Below are positions 37,225 to 45,821 of a DNA stretch of 64,000 nt, in pieces. Every line of letters starts with the position of its first letter. Position 1 is the stretch's first letter. The translations under genes were made by a program, and so were the position numbers. The notes beneath the pieces were generated by a model. That model had not been told where the DNA came from and made no database searches. It saw only the letters and a program-made list of their open reading frames with translations. Source of the stretch: Streptomyces sp. BK239 (GTDB lineage: Bacteria > Actinomycetota > Actinomycetes > Streptomycetales > Streptomycetaceae); the NCBI RefSeq assembly GCF_004217285.1, contig NZ_SHKS01000011.1:124001-188000 (forward strand), in the 5' to 3' direction.

Positions 37225-38276
37225 GCGTCCTCCAACTCGTCTTCGCAGGACTCCTCGTGCTCGCGAACGGCTTCTTCGTCGGCGCCGAGTTCGCGCTCGT
37301 CTCGGTGCGCCGCAGCCAGATCGAACCACTCGGCACCGCCCGATCCCGTCAGGTCCTCCACGGCCTGGAGCACCTGCCGCAGATGATGGCCGCCGCCCAG
37401 TTCGGCATCACCGTCTGCTCGCTCACCCTGGGCGCGGTCGCCGAACCGACGGTGGCGCACCTGCTGGAACCCGTCTTCGAGTGGATCCACCTGCCGCAGG
37501 GCGTGATCCACCCGCTGACCTACGTCATCGCCCTCGCGGCCGTGGTCTTCTTCCACCTCGTCATCGGCGAGATGGTCCCGAAGAACCTCGCCATGGCCGC
37601 CCCGGAGAAGGCCGCGCTGTGGCTCAGCCCCGGCCTGGTCTGGTTCGCGCGTCTGTGTCGGCCCATCACCGTCGCCCTCGGCGCCTGCGCCCAGGCCGTG
37701 CTGCGGCTCTTCCACGTGGAGCCGAAGGACGAGATCGAGGCCGTCTTCACCAGCGAGCAGCTCAACCGGCTGGTGGAGGACGCCGGCCAGGCGGGCCTGC
37801 TCGACCCGGAGGAGCAGGAGCGGCTGGAGGACGCTCTCGAGCTGGGCTCCCGCCCGGTGACGGACGTGCTGCTGAAGCGCGAGTCCCTGGTGACGGTCAG
37901 CCCGTCGGTCACCCCCGGCGAGATCGTCCGGCTGACCGCCCGCACCGGCTACTCCCGCTTCCCCGTCGGCGCGGGCAACGGCGCCTTCATGGGCTACCTG
38001 CACGTGAAGGACGTCCTCGACCTGGAGGAGTCCGAGCGGGCGGTGCCCCAGCAGGTGTGGCGCCCGATGACGACGCTCCGCCCGGACCTGCCGCTCGACG
38101 ACGCGCTGACGGTCATGCGCCGGGCTGCCACCCACCTGGCGCAGGTGGTGGACGGCTCGGGCAAGGTCCTGGGCCTGGTGGCCCTGGAGGACGTACTCGA
38201 ACTGCTGGTCGGTGAGGTACGCGACCCGGCCCACCGGTCCGCCCCCGGCGTCCCCGAGGTGGTGATGGCGACCTAG
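37221..38276 (+). CDS. Second CNNM/CorC family transporter, short form
   Basis: The 351-residue protein is a paralogue of the preceding gene product: DUF21 membrane domain (LVFAGLLVLANGFFVGAEFA, FGITVCSLTLGAVAEP, IGEMVPKNLAMAAPEKAALW) and a CBS pair (VTDVLLKRESLVTVSP through VLGLVALEDVLELLVGEV). It ends after the CBS pair and lacks the CorC_HlyC domain. ATG overlaps the preceding stop (ATGA), a sign of coupled translation and a possible heterodimer. Its stop codon is inside the inverted repeat of the terminator. Confidence 0.92.
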   Translation: MSVLQLVFAGLLVLANGFFVGAEFALVSVRRSQIEPLGTARSRQVLHGLEHLPQMMAAAQFGITVCSLTLGAVAEPTVAHLLEPVFEWIHLPQGVIHPLTYVIALAAVVFFHLVIGEMVPKNLAMAAPEKAALWLSPGLVWFARLCRPITVALGACAQAVLRLFHVEPKDEIEAVFTSEQLNRLVEDAGQAGLLDPEEQERLEDALELGSRPVTDVLLKRESLVTVSPSVTPGEIVRLTARTGYSRFPVGAGNGAFMGYLHVKDVLDLEESERAVPQQVWRPMTTLRPDLPLDDALTVMRRAATHLAQVVDGSGKVLGLVALEDVLELLVGEVRDPAHRSAPGVPEVVMAT

Positions 38277-38332
38277 GGCGCGTTTCGAAAGTCCCGCCTG
38301 CCCGGCGGCGTCTTTCGAAACACGACCTAGGC
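38271..38332. terminator. Long bidirectional terminator with TTCGAA arms
   Basis: CCTAGG at 38272 and 38326 border nested arms GTTTCGAAAG and CTTTCGAAAC, with GCC/GGC inside. It lies between the convergent CNNM and AAA genes and can serve both. The left CCTAGG contains the stop codon of the transporter gene. Confidence 0.75.
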
Positions 38333-38373
38333 GTGTCGCCCTGAGAGGCGGTCGCCCGCGGGGCCCTTCCGGG

Positions 38374-40239
38374 TCACATCCCCGGAGGGTCCTGCGGGCC
38401 CCGGCCCGACAGCACCTCTCCGTACGCCTGCATCAGGTCCGGCAGCCGCAGAGTCGACAAGTCGTCCCGCGACAGCCTCCCCGGGTAGGCCGACAGCCGC
38501 AGATCCCGGTAGGCGCAGCTCTTCTCGTACAGCGTGCGCAGGAACCGCCCGTTCCCCAGCTCGTCGATCCATCCCTGGTCGACGACATGCCCCGCGACGG
38601 ACCGCAGCTCCTCCAGCGCCTCCTCGTCCCACACGTCGCCGTTCTCCGCCGCGAGCACCTCGCCGATCGAGGTCAGCTCCAGCGGCCGGTACGACGGGAA
38701 GTCGACCCGCGTCGTGAAGCGGGACGACAGGCCCGGGTTCGCGGCCAGCAGCCGGTCCATCCCCTCCGGGTAGCCGGCCAGGATCACCACCAGGTGGTCC
38801 CGGTTGTCCTCGGCCCGCTTCAGCAGCACCTGCAACGCCTCGTCCCCGTACGCGTCGCCCTTGCCGTAACCGGAGTTCGACAGTGAGTACGCCTCGTCGA
38901 CGAAGAGCACCCCGCCGAGCGCGGAGTCGATCAGCTCGTTGGCCTTCACCGCCGTCTGGCCGAGGTACTCACCGACCAGATCGGCCCGCTGCGCCTCCAC
39001 CAGATGGTCCCCGCCCAGCAGCCCGAGGGCGTAGAAGACCCGGCCGAGGATGCGGGCCACCGTGGTCTTGCCGGTGCCGGACGGGCCGGAGAAGACGAAG
39101 TGCCGCTTCGGAGGCTGCACCGGGAGCCCCTGCCCGGCCCGCAGCCGCGCCATGTTGAGCTGCGCCGACAGGGCCTTGACCTGACGTTTCACCGGCTCCA
39201 GGCCCACCATGCGCTCCAGCTCCGCGAGCGCTTCCTCCAGGAGGGCCGGGTCGGTGGGGCCGGCGGGCAGGGTCGTGGCCCCGAGCGTCCTCGCGCGCAC
39301 CGCCGGGTCTACCGCCGACGGCAGCGGTCCGGCCGGCGGCAGATCGGCGGGCTCGGGGAGCCTGAGGTCCCGCCCCTCCGTTCCGAACAGCGGGTCCAGG
39401 CCGTCCGGCCCGTCCCCGGCGTCCTGGCCGGCGCCGGTCAGCGCGACCGCGGCGAAGTCGGCGGGATCGTCGTAGCCGTCGCCCTCGGCGATCGCGGCCA
39501 GCCGGGCCGAGGTGTCCATGAACGCGGGGTCCACGCGGTGCACGGCCCGGTAGAGGGGGAGGGCGGCCGCGGAACGGCCGGTGCCCTCATGGGCGCGGGC
39601 CAGCCAGTACCGCAGTTCCTTGCGCTGCGGCTGCTCGCTGCGGCAACGCATCAGCGCCGCCGAGAGCAGGGGCTCCGCCTGCCCGTACATCTCCAGGCGG
39701 ACCCGGGCCATGCCGCCGAACAGGCCCGCCTCGATGCCCAGCAGCGGGTCGTCGATCAGCGGGTCGGTGTGCCGGGCGAGCTGCTCCCAGTCCTTGACCA
39801 GATAGGCGCGGCAGGCGTGCAGGAAGCGGACCTGGTGGTCGGTGTCGACGGGCGGGAGTCCGGCGAGCGCCCGGTCCAGCTCGGGCACATGGCGGCCGTC
39901 CAGCCAGTGCGAGGCGTGCGCCAGCAGCAGGTCGCGGGGGCTCTCCAGCACCGGTTGCACCCACCAGCCCAGCCAGTACCAGGAGTTGAGCGTCCGGCGG
40001 TGCCGGGTGCGCTGTTCGCCGAAGCGGTCGCGGTGACGGAACATCCGCAGCAGCGCGGTGGTGGTGTCGACGCGCAGCGCGTGCAGGCCCAGCCAGCCGT
40101 CGGCCATGCCGGGGTCCATCCGCACGGCGGCTCGGAACTCCTCCTCCGCCTGCGGATACGCGCCCATCGTGTAGGCGTCCACGCCGCGCAGCCAGGCCAG
40201 GTCGGCCGGGGCGTCGGGGCCTTGCGTGCCGAAGTCCAT
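38374..40239 (-). CDS. CbxX/CfqX-type AAA ATPase with TPR-like N-terminus
   Basis: The 621-residue product has an N-terminal half rich in helical TPR-like repeats (residues about 1-300, e.g. GAYPQAEEEFRAAVRMDPGM) and a C-terminal AAA domain: Walker A FSGPSGTGKTTVARILG (near residue 390), Walker B GGVLFVDEAYSL, and LAGYPEGMDRLLAANPGLSS with the arginine finger. This is the architecture of EccA, the cytosolic ATPase of type VII secretion, but no other type VII gene is nearby; the S. coelicolor equivalent is annotated CbxX/CfqX. ATG at 40239 starts MDFGTQGPDAPADLAWLRG; the open frame extends beyond. The role is unknown. Confidence 0.87.
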   Translation of the reverse strand: MDFGTQGPDAPADLAWLRGVDAYTMGAYPQAEEEFRAAVRMDPGMADGWLGLHALRVDTTTALLRMFRHRDRFGEQRTRHRRTLNSWYWLGWWVQPVLESPRDLLLAHASHWLDGRHVPELDRALAGLPPVDTDHQVRFLHACRAYLVKDWEQLARHTDPLIDDPLLGIEAGLFGGMARVRLEMYGQAEPLLSAALMRCRSEQPQRKELRYWLARAHEGTGRSAAALPLYRAVHRVDPAFMDTSARLAAIAEGDGYDDPADFAAVALTGAGQDAGDGPDGLDPLFGTEGRDLRLPEPADLPPAGPLPSAVDPAVRARTLGATTLPAGPTDPALLEEALAELERMVGLEPVKRQVKALSAQLNMARLRAGQGLPVQPPKRHFVFSGPSGTGKTTVARILGRVFYALGLLGGDHLVEAQRADLVGEYLGQTAVKANELIDSALGGVLFVDEAYSLSNSGYGKGDAYGDEALQVLLKRAEDNRDHLVVILAGYPEGMDRLLAANPGLSSRFTTRVDFPSYRPLELTSIGEVLAAENGDVWDEEALEELRSVAGHVVDQGWIDELGNGRFLRTLYEKSCAYRDLRLSAYPGRLSRDDLSTLRLPDLMQAYGEVLSGRGPQDPPGM

Positions 40240-40520
40240 CACGTCCCCCACAGACCCTGCCCCCGTCGGTGTGCCGCCGGACCGTCGCCCGCCGGTGGTC
40301 GAACCGCTGTGCCGCGGACCGGAGTTGGAAGGTGCTAGCGGCTGTCCCAGGTCGCACCGAGGGCATCGTACCCGCGCGGACGTGGCCCGCCGTAGGGTGC
40401 CGCACGGGCCGTCCGGCCAGGTGGGAGCAGAGGGGGCGCATGACAGCACGGTGACGCTGAGTGAGAGCCTGGCGTCACATCGCGCTCGAAAAGGGGCGCG
40501 GGAACGGGGCGCGGACAGAA

Positions 40521-40558
40521 CGAAGCCCCCGGTCACGGGGGAACAACCGGGGGCTTCG
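40521..40558 (-). terminator. Terminator in the 433-base gap upstream of the AAA gene
   Basis: A perfect 13-bp stem (CGAAGCCCCCGGT with ACCGGGGGCTTCG) ends transcription of the kinase-like gene before the AAA gene. The gap 40240-40672 also contains TACGAT on the - strand (40365-40370), a plausible -10 for the AAA gene. No other gene is seen. Confidence 0.75.
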
Positions 40559-40672
40559 TGTCCTTCGGGCGGCTTCGATTGCCGCACATTGAGAACGTAA
40601 GTCCTGCCCCGGCCACCGGTCAAGCGTCGCCGGAGCAGTTGGCGAAGTTCGAGCGCAAGTCCCTTCACAGGT

Positions 40673-41476
40673 TCACCACATCGAACGCGGATCCTCACGG
40701 TGCGTGACATCGCGGTCCGGACCAGACCGCGCCGCAGGCCCCGGCAGCACCTCGTATCCCTCGCCCAACTGCCGTACCAGCGCATCGGCATGGGGGCGCG
40801 AAGGGTCCTCGACGACATGACGCAGTTCGGCCCGGACCCAGCCGTCCCAGAACTCCCGCTGCTCCTCTCCGTCACGTGCCCGCCCGCGCGCCCAGGCCTC
40901 CTCGGGCGGCATCTCCATCCACAGCAGCCGCGCCAGGTACGGCCGCAGCGCGCGACGGCCCGCGCCGACGCCCTCCATCAGGACCACGGGGGCCGGCGGC
41001 AGCGGCCGGGGCGGGGCGAAACGGCGGGCGCGCCAGTCGTAGGGGGAGTAGTGCGCCGTCTCGCCCCGGCCGAGCGGCTCGATCACCTCGGCCATCAGAC
41101 GCGGCGTCCACGCGAACAGCTCGTCATGGCTGGCGATGTCGTCGAGGTGCAGGACCGGCGCACCGCCGAGGGCCTCGGCCAGCCGGGCGGCGAAGGTGGA
41201 CTTCCCCGATCCGGCGTGTCCGTCGACGCCCACGAGACGGACCGGACCGCAGGACGGCGGCAGCCGGCGGAGCCGGGCGGCGAGCTGGTGGATGACGGCT
41301 CCAGAAGGGCTTGTCCGGTGGCGGGCCCGAGGGGGCGGGTGAGGTGGCGCGCCTGACGGGCGTGCGGCGTGTGCGGGGCTTGTCCGGTGGCGTACGAGTC
41401 TATTCGGTCGCTCCTCGCCGGGCCGGGCGGCGTGGCACGGGTGCGGGTGCTGGCGGGCCCGGGCGTCCGCGTTCAT
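40673..41476 (-). CDS. Uridine-kinase-like P-loop protein
   Basis: The protein has the P-loop VGVDGHAGSGKSTFAARLAE, the aspartate pair VLHLDDIASHDELF, and a helical lid region (RRFAPPRPLPPAPVVLMEGV; WMEMPPEEAWARGRARDGEE), the pattern of uridine kinase-like ATPases found in actinobacteria. A phosphotransferase is likely; the substrate is unknown. The start is uncertain: the ATG at 41476 gives 267 residues but the first 60 are low-complexity and contain an RHRTSP repeat from a 17-base direct repeat, and no other in-frame ATG or GTG exists before the P-loop region. Confidence 0.75.
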   Translation of the reverse strand: MNADARARQHPHPCHAARPGEERPNRLVRHRTSPAHAARPSGAPPHPPPRARHRTSPSGAVIHQLAARLRRLPPSCGPVRLVGVDGHAGSGKSTFAARLAEALGGAPVLHLDDIASHDELFAWTPRLMAEVIEPLGRGETAHYSPYDWRARRFAPPRPLPPAPVVLMEGVGAGRRALRPYLARLLWMEMPPEEAWARGRARDGEEQREFWDGWVRAELRHVVEDPSRPHADALVRQLGEGYEVLPGPAARSGPDRDVTHREDPRSMW

Positions 41477-41535
41477 AGTGGGCGCACTACCGTCGTACCG
41501 GACCCGTCCCGCACCCCCCGGGGAGTCTTCCGTCC

Positions 41536-42993
41536 ATGAGCAGAGCCGAACAGCCGTTCAGCGGGACCGACCAGGGCCCCGGCGGGACCGACCAGCTCTC
41601 CCGCACCGCGGACCGGTGCGCGCCCGCCGCCGACCGGCCCTCCCGCAGGTCCGTCCTCGCCGCCGCGGTCGGCGCCGCCGTGGCGGGCGGTTCCGGGTCC
41701 GCTGCGGCCGTCGACCCGGCCGGACCGGACGCCGTGACGCCCGTCGCGACGACGGCCCCCACGCGCCCCGTCGACTACCGGGCCTGGACCACGTACGACG
41801 ACTGGCGCTCCGGTGTCGCCCAGGGCGTCCGGGCCGTCGCGGGAGACCGGCCCGCGATCGTGGTCGACACTCCGCTCGGCGTCCTGGACCACACCGACCC
41901 GCACACCGGGACCACCGCTCGCTGGGAGTACGCGACCTGGACGTCCCCCGTCCACCGACTGCCCGTCCCCGCGACCGAGGCGATCGCCTCCTGGAACGCG
42001 AGCACCCCCGCCGGCACCTGGATCGCCGTCGAGTTCGAGGGCACGTACTCCGACGGCACGGAGACCCCCTGGTACGTGCTGGGCCGATGGGCGTCCGGCG
42101 ACCAGGACGTCAAGCGGGCCTCGGTGGCCGGGCAGAGCGACGGCAAGAGCACCGTCTGGACGGACACCGTCGCTGTCGACGACGCCTCAGGCGGTCTGCG
42201 CCTCGTCTCGTACCGGCTGCGCCTGACCCTCTACCGCCGGCCCGGCGCGCAGACCAGCCCGGCGGTGTGGCGACTCGGCGCGATGGGCTCCGACGTCCCC
42301 GACCGCTTCACCGTCCCCGCCTCCGTGCCCGGCGTCGCCCGGGAGCTGGAGGTGCCCCGCTACTCGCAGGAGACGCACGAGGGCCAGTACCCGGAGTACG
42401 ACGACGGCGGCGAGGCCTGGTGCAGTCCCACCTCCTCGCAGATGATCATCGAGTACTGGGGTGGTCGCCTCACCCCAGGCCAGCTGGCCTGGGTGAACCC
42501 TTCCTACGCCGACCCCCAGGTCTGCCACGCCGCTCGGTACACCTACGACCACCAGTACGCCGGCTGCGGCAACTGGCCGTTCAACGCCGCCTACGCGGCC
42601 ACCTTCGAGGGCCTCCAGGGCGTCGTGACCCGGCTCGGCTCGCTGACCGAGCTCGAGACGCTGATCGCGGCCGGCATCCCGGCCATGACGTCCCAGTCCT
42701 TCATCGAGGAGGAGCTGACCGGCGCGGGTTACGGCACCGCCGGCCATCTGATGACCGTGATCGGCTTCACCGTGGACGGCGACGTGATCGCCAACGACCC
42801 GGCCTCTCCGACCAACGCGGAGGTGCGGCGCGTCTACCGGCGGCGGGAGTTCGAGAACGTGTGGCTGCGGACCAAGCGCCTCAACGCCGGCGGCAAGGTC
42901 GTCTCCGGCAGCGGAGGCGTCTGCTACCTCTACTTCCCGGCCCGTCCGACGGCGGCGCAGCGCACGGCGCTGGCGGCGGTCGGCGTGCGCTGA
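41536..42993 (+). CDS. Tat-exported C39-like (papain-fold) peptidase
   Basis: The 485-residue product carries a twin-arginine signal (PSRRSVLAAAVGAAVAGGSG, around residues 36-55) and is probably secreted folded. The N-terminal domain (DYRAWTTYDDWRSGVAQGVR through TLYRRPG) is of unknown function. The C-terminal peptidase C39_2 domain has Cys296 in EAWCSPTSSQMIIEYWG, His404 in GHLMTVIGF and Asp421 in IANDPAS, in the order expected for a papain-like triad. The ATG is at 41536. Substrates are unknown; it could mature another extracytoplasmic protein or act on peptidoglycan-linked peptides. Confidence 0.87.
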   Translation: MSRAEQPFSGTDQGPGGTDQLSRTADRCAPAADRPSRRSVLAAAVGAAVAGGSGSAAAVDPAGPDAVTPVATTAPTRPVDYRAWTTYDDWRSGVAQGVRAVAGDRPAIVVDTPLGVLDHTDPHTGTTARWEYATWTSPVHRLPVPATEAIASWNASTPAGTWIAVEFEGTYSDGTETPWYVLGRWASGDQDVKRASVAGQSDGKSTVWTDTVAVDDASGGLRLVSYRLRLTLYRRPGAQTSPAVWRLGAMGSDVPDRFTVPASVPGVARELEVPRYSQETHEGQYPEYDDGGEAWCSPTSSQMIIEYWGGRLTPGQLAWVNPSYADPQVCHAARYTYDHQYAGCGNWPFNAAYAATFEGLQGVVTRLGSLTELETLIAAGIPAMTSQSFIEEELTGAGYGTAGHLMTVIGFTVDGDVIANDPASPTNAEVRRVYRRREFENVWLRTKRLNAGGKVVSGSGGVCYLYFPARPTAAQRTALAAVGVR

Positions 42994-43049
42994 CCTCACG
43001 CGCGGCGGCTCCCGGCGCACATGGCCGGGGGCCGTTCGCGTACGAGCAG

Positions 43050-43077
43050 CTGACCGCTGACCGCTGACCGCTGAGCC
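43050..43077. repeat. Short tandem repeat of CTGACCG
   Basis: Three perfect 7-base copies (43050-43070) and a partial fourth stand in the gap before a small membrane-protein gene. Copy number could vary between strains. Confidence 0.6.
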
Positions 43078-43199
43078 GCCGAGCCGTGTGATTCGTGTGA
43101 GCAAGCTCTCTGCCGCAAAAGCCCTTTTCGGTGGCAAGGTGGACAGACCGAGTCCGGCACCCGCCCGCACCGCCAGCAGAGAGCCAGCGAAGAGACGTC

Positions 43200-43343
43200 A
43201 TGACCGCACACATCGCGACCGCCCCCGCCCGAGCCCGCACCGGCGGCCCTCAGGACGACGGCCCCAAGATCTTCGAACACGTCCTGGGGTGGACCCTCGT
43301 GGTGGTCCTCGCGATGCTCGTGGCCCAGCTCCAGCTGGTCTGA
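43200..43343 (+). CDS. Small membrane protein (47 residues)
   Basis: This short gene encodes a basic, glycine-rich head (MTAHIATAPARARTGGPQDD) followed by FEHVLGWTLVVVLAMLVAQL, one hydrophobic helix near the C-terminus. Third-position GC is high, and a purine-rich GAAGAGA lies just upstream of the ATG. I recall similar single-helix proteins at the same place in other streptomycetes, next to a TetR gene. The function is unknown; possible roles are a subunit or regulator of a membrane protein. Confidence 0.65.
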   Translation: MTAHIATAPARARTGGPQDDGPKIFEHVLGWTLVVVLAMLVAQLQLV

Positions 43344-43450
43344 CACCGGCTCGGAGTGCCGCCCTCCGGTCGGTGACCGGTGTGACCTGACCCACGCTTC
43401 GACCTGACATACTGACGTCGTCCCGCCGACCGTTGGAGACCAGGGTCGAG

Positions 43451-44116
43451 TTGAATATCAGTCACCAGCGCGACGCCGCCCGTCCCCGGGCGCGCGGTAC
43501 CGAGCGCTCACTCGCGCGTCGCGCCGAACTCATCGCCATCGGGCGGAAGTTGTTCGCCGACACGTCCTACGACGCACTCTCGATGGACGACATCGCCCGG
43601 CAGGCGCACGTGGCCAAGGGGCTGATCTACTACTACTTCCAGTCCAAGCGCGGCTATTACCTGGCGATCATCCAGGACTCCGTCGCCGAACTGGTCTCCT
43701 TCGCGGCGAGCGGCCTGGAGCTGCCCCAGCTCGACCGGGTGCACCGCACGATCGACGGCTATCTGCGCTTCGCCGAGGACCACCAGGCCTCCTACCGCAC
43801 GATCGTGAGCGGCGGCGTCGGCTTCGACGCCGAGGTGCACGGCATCCGGGACGGCGTGCGCGAGGCCTTCGTGGTCACCATCGCCGAGGGCGCCTACGGC
43901 CGTGCCGACATCCCCTCGCTGCCCCGGATGGGCCTGCTCTCCTGGGTGTGCAGCGTGGAAGGCGCCACCCTCGACTGGATCGACCGCCCCCGGGGGCTGA
44001 CCCGCGACACCATGCGCGAACTCCTCGTGCGGACCCTGGGCGGCGCCCTGCGCGCGATCGAGGAACTCGACCCCGCCTTCCCCGCCCCGAAGGAGGCCCA
44101 GCGGGAGGACGCGTGA
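43451..44116 (+). CDS. TetR family transcriptional regulator
   Basis: The 221-residue product has a TetR N-terminal helix-turn-helix (AELIAIGRKLFADTSYDALS, MDDIARQAHVAKGLIYYYFQ) and an all-helical ligand-binding domain. I chose the TTG at 43451 because AGGG and GGAG lie within 4-13 bases; another TTG at 43433 is in frame. It precedes an acyl-CoA dehydrogenase gene by 119 bases on the same strand, so it probably regulates acyl-CoA metabolism; the ligand is unknown. Confidence 0.88.
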   Translation: MNISHQRDAARPRARGTERSLARRAELIAIGRKLFADTSYDALSMDDIARQAHVAKGLIYYYFQSKRGYYLAIIQDSVAELVSFAASGLELPQLDRVHRTIDGYLRFAEDHQASYRTIVSGGVGFDAEVHGIRDGVREAFVVTIAEGAYGRADIPSLPRMGLLSWVCSVEGATLDWIDRPRGLTRDTMRELLVRTLGGALRAIEELDPAFPAPKEAQREDA

Positions 44117-44235
44117 GACCGGGCCGCGCGGCCCGCGTGCGCTGACCGCCGACGGCCCGTCCGCCCGTGCGGCGGCGACCGCCCGCGGGCATACTCACAG
44201 CGCGAGGCCGCCGGCCGGCGAGGAGAGGAGTCACC

Positions 44236-45408
44236 GTGCCCGATCGCTTCCCGCCGCCGGTGGACCGGCCGCTTCCGACCGACGAGGCCCGTGACCTGCT
44301 CGCACTCGTCCGTGACCTCGCACGCCGCGAGATCGTCCCGACGGCCGCCGAGGACGAGGAGGCCGGCCGCTTCCCGCGCGAGCTGTTCACCCTGCTGTCC
44401 GAAGCGGGCCTGCTGGGTCTGCCGTACGACTCCGCCCACGGCGGCGGCGACCAGCCCTACGAGGTCTACCTCCAGGTCCTGGAGGAGCTCGCCGCCGCCC
44501 GCCTCACCGTCGGTCTCGGCATCAGCGTCCACACCCTGGCCGCCTACCCGCTCGCCGCCCACGGCACCGAGGCGCAGCGGGCCGCACACCTGCCCGCGAT
44601 GCTCGGCGGCGGGCTCCTCGGCGCGTACTGCCTCTCCGAGCCCGCCTCCGGCTCGGACGCCGCCTCCCTGCGCACCCGTGCGGTGCGCGACGGCGACACC
44701 TGGGTGATCACCGGCGCCAAGGCCTGGACGACGCACGGCGGCATCGCCGACTTCTACACGGTCATGGCGCGCACCGGCGGCGAGGGCCGGCGCGGGATCA
44801 CCGTGTTCCTGGTGCCGGGCGACGCCGACGGGCTGAGCGCCGCGCCGCCCGAGCGGAAGATGGGACTGAAGGGCTCGCCCACCGCACAGCTCCACTTCGA
44901 CGGCGTGCGCGTCCCGGACGCGCGGCGCCTCGGTGAGGTCGGTCAGGGCTTCGCGATCGCCCTGGCCGCGCTCGACTCCGGCCGGCTCGGCATCGCCGCC
45001 TGCGCGGTCGGGGTGGCTCAGGCGGCACTCGACGAGGCGGTCGCCTACGCCCGGGACCGGCGGCAGTTCGGCCGGCCGGTCGCCGACTTCCAGGGGCTGC
45101 GCTTCCTGCTCGCCGACATGGCGACCCGGGTCGAGGCCGGTCGCGCCCTGTACCTGGCGGCGGCGCGGCTGCGGGACGCCGGCCGGCCGTTCGCGGCGCA
45201 GGCGGCCATGGCCAAGCTGCACTGCACCGACGCGGCGATGAGGGTCACCACCGACGCCGTGCAAGTCCTCGGCGGCTACGGCTACACCGCCGACTTCCCC
45301 GTCGAGCGCTATCTGCGCGAAGCCAAGGCGCTGCAGATCGTGGAGGGCACGAACCAGGTCCAGCGCATGGTCATCGCACGTCACCTAGTGGGTCCGGAGA
45401 CCCGCTGA
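44236..45408 (+). CDS. Acyl-CoA dehydrogenase
   Basis: The 390-residue flavoprotein catalyses alpha,beta-dehydrogenation of an acyl-CoA. The signatures are AYCLSEPASGSDAASLRTRA (signature 1), RQFGRPVADFQGLRFLLADM (signature 2) and the C-terminal VEGTNQVQRMVIARHL with the catalytic glutamate. GTG at 44236 follows AGGAGAGGAG. The chain-length preference cannot be judged. It is downstream of a TetR gene, and its 3' end overlaps a small convergent gene by 38 bases. Confidence 0.93.
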   Translation: MPDRFPPPVDRPLPTDEARDLLALVRDLARREIVPTAAEDEEAGRFPRELFTLLSEAGLLGLPYDSAHGGGDQPYEVYLQVLEELAAARLTVGLGISVHTLAAYPLAAHGTEAQRAAHLPAMLGGGLLGAYCLSEPASGSDAASLRTRAVRDGDTWVITGAKAWTTHGGIADFYTVMARTGGEGRRGITVFLVPGDADGLSAAPPERKMGLKGSPTAQLHFDGVRVPDARRLGEVGQGFAIALAALDSGRLGIAACAVGVAQAALDEAVAYARDRRQFGRPVADFQGLRFLLADMATRVEAGRALYLAAARLRDAGRPFAAQAAMAKLHCTDAAMRVTTDAVQVLGGYGYTADFPVERYLREAKALQIVEGTNQVQRMVIARHLVGPETR

Positions 45409-45622
45409 ACTGCCCCGGCCGCACCAGCGGGGCCACCAGCCGCACCCACTCCGGGTCGTGCCGCCCGGGGAGGGTGCGGCCCCGCTCGGCCCACACCCGG
45501 ATCAGGTCACGGTAGATCGGAGGGTCCTGCGCGGCCGGCGGAGCCGGTGGGACCGCTCCTGCCGGCGCGGGGACGAACAGCTGGCGGTGCCGCCCGGGTG
45601 CCGCCGTGTGGGTGGGGGTCAT
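45371..45622 (-). CDS. Small conserved protein of unknown function
   Basis: An 83-residue product with a proline/alanine-rich N-terminus and a more structured C-terminus (PIYRDLIRVWAERGRTLPGR, DPEWVRLVAPLVRPGQFSGS) that looks like a type of short protein I recall from other streptomycetes. The ribosome binding site is weak. It overlaps the acyl-CoA dehydrogenase 3' end by 38 bases in convergent orientation. I assign no function. Confidence 0.55.
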   Translation of the reverse strand: MTPTHTAAPGRHRQLFVPAPAGAVPPAPPAAQDPPIYRDLIRVWAERGRTLPGRHDPEWVRLVAPLVRPGQFSGSPDPLGDVR

Positions 45623-45821
45623 ACCAGGCCAACGCGCACCCTCGGCTCCAGGTCACGGCTCGTCAGCCGGGGGAGGCCCGTGTTCCCCCGGGGGCCGGTC
45701 ACCTCACCGGGGCCGCCGTCCAAGACGGCCGCGGGCATGCCGGTCCCGCACCACGGCGGTCTGCGGATGCCGTGGCCCGGGGCGAGGGCGGGATTCGAGG
45801 CGGCCGGACGGGGCCAGGGGT

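Noticed and set aside
38374..40875. An 833-residue version of the AAA ATPase
   Set aside because: The extra 212 residues run through the terminator at 40521-40558 and are unrelated to the family; the ATG at 40239 is the sensible start.
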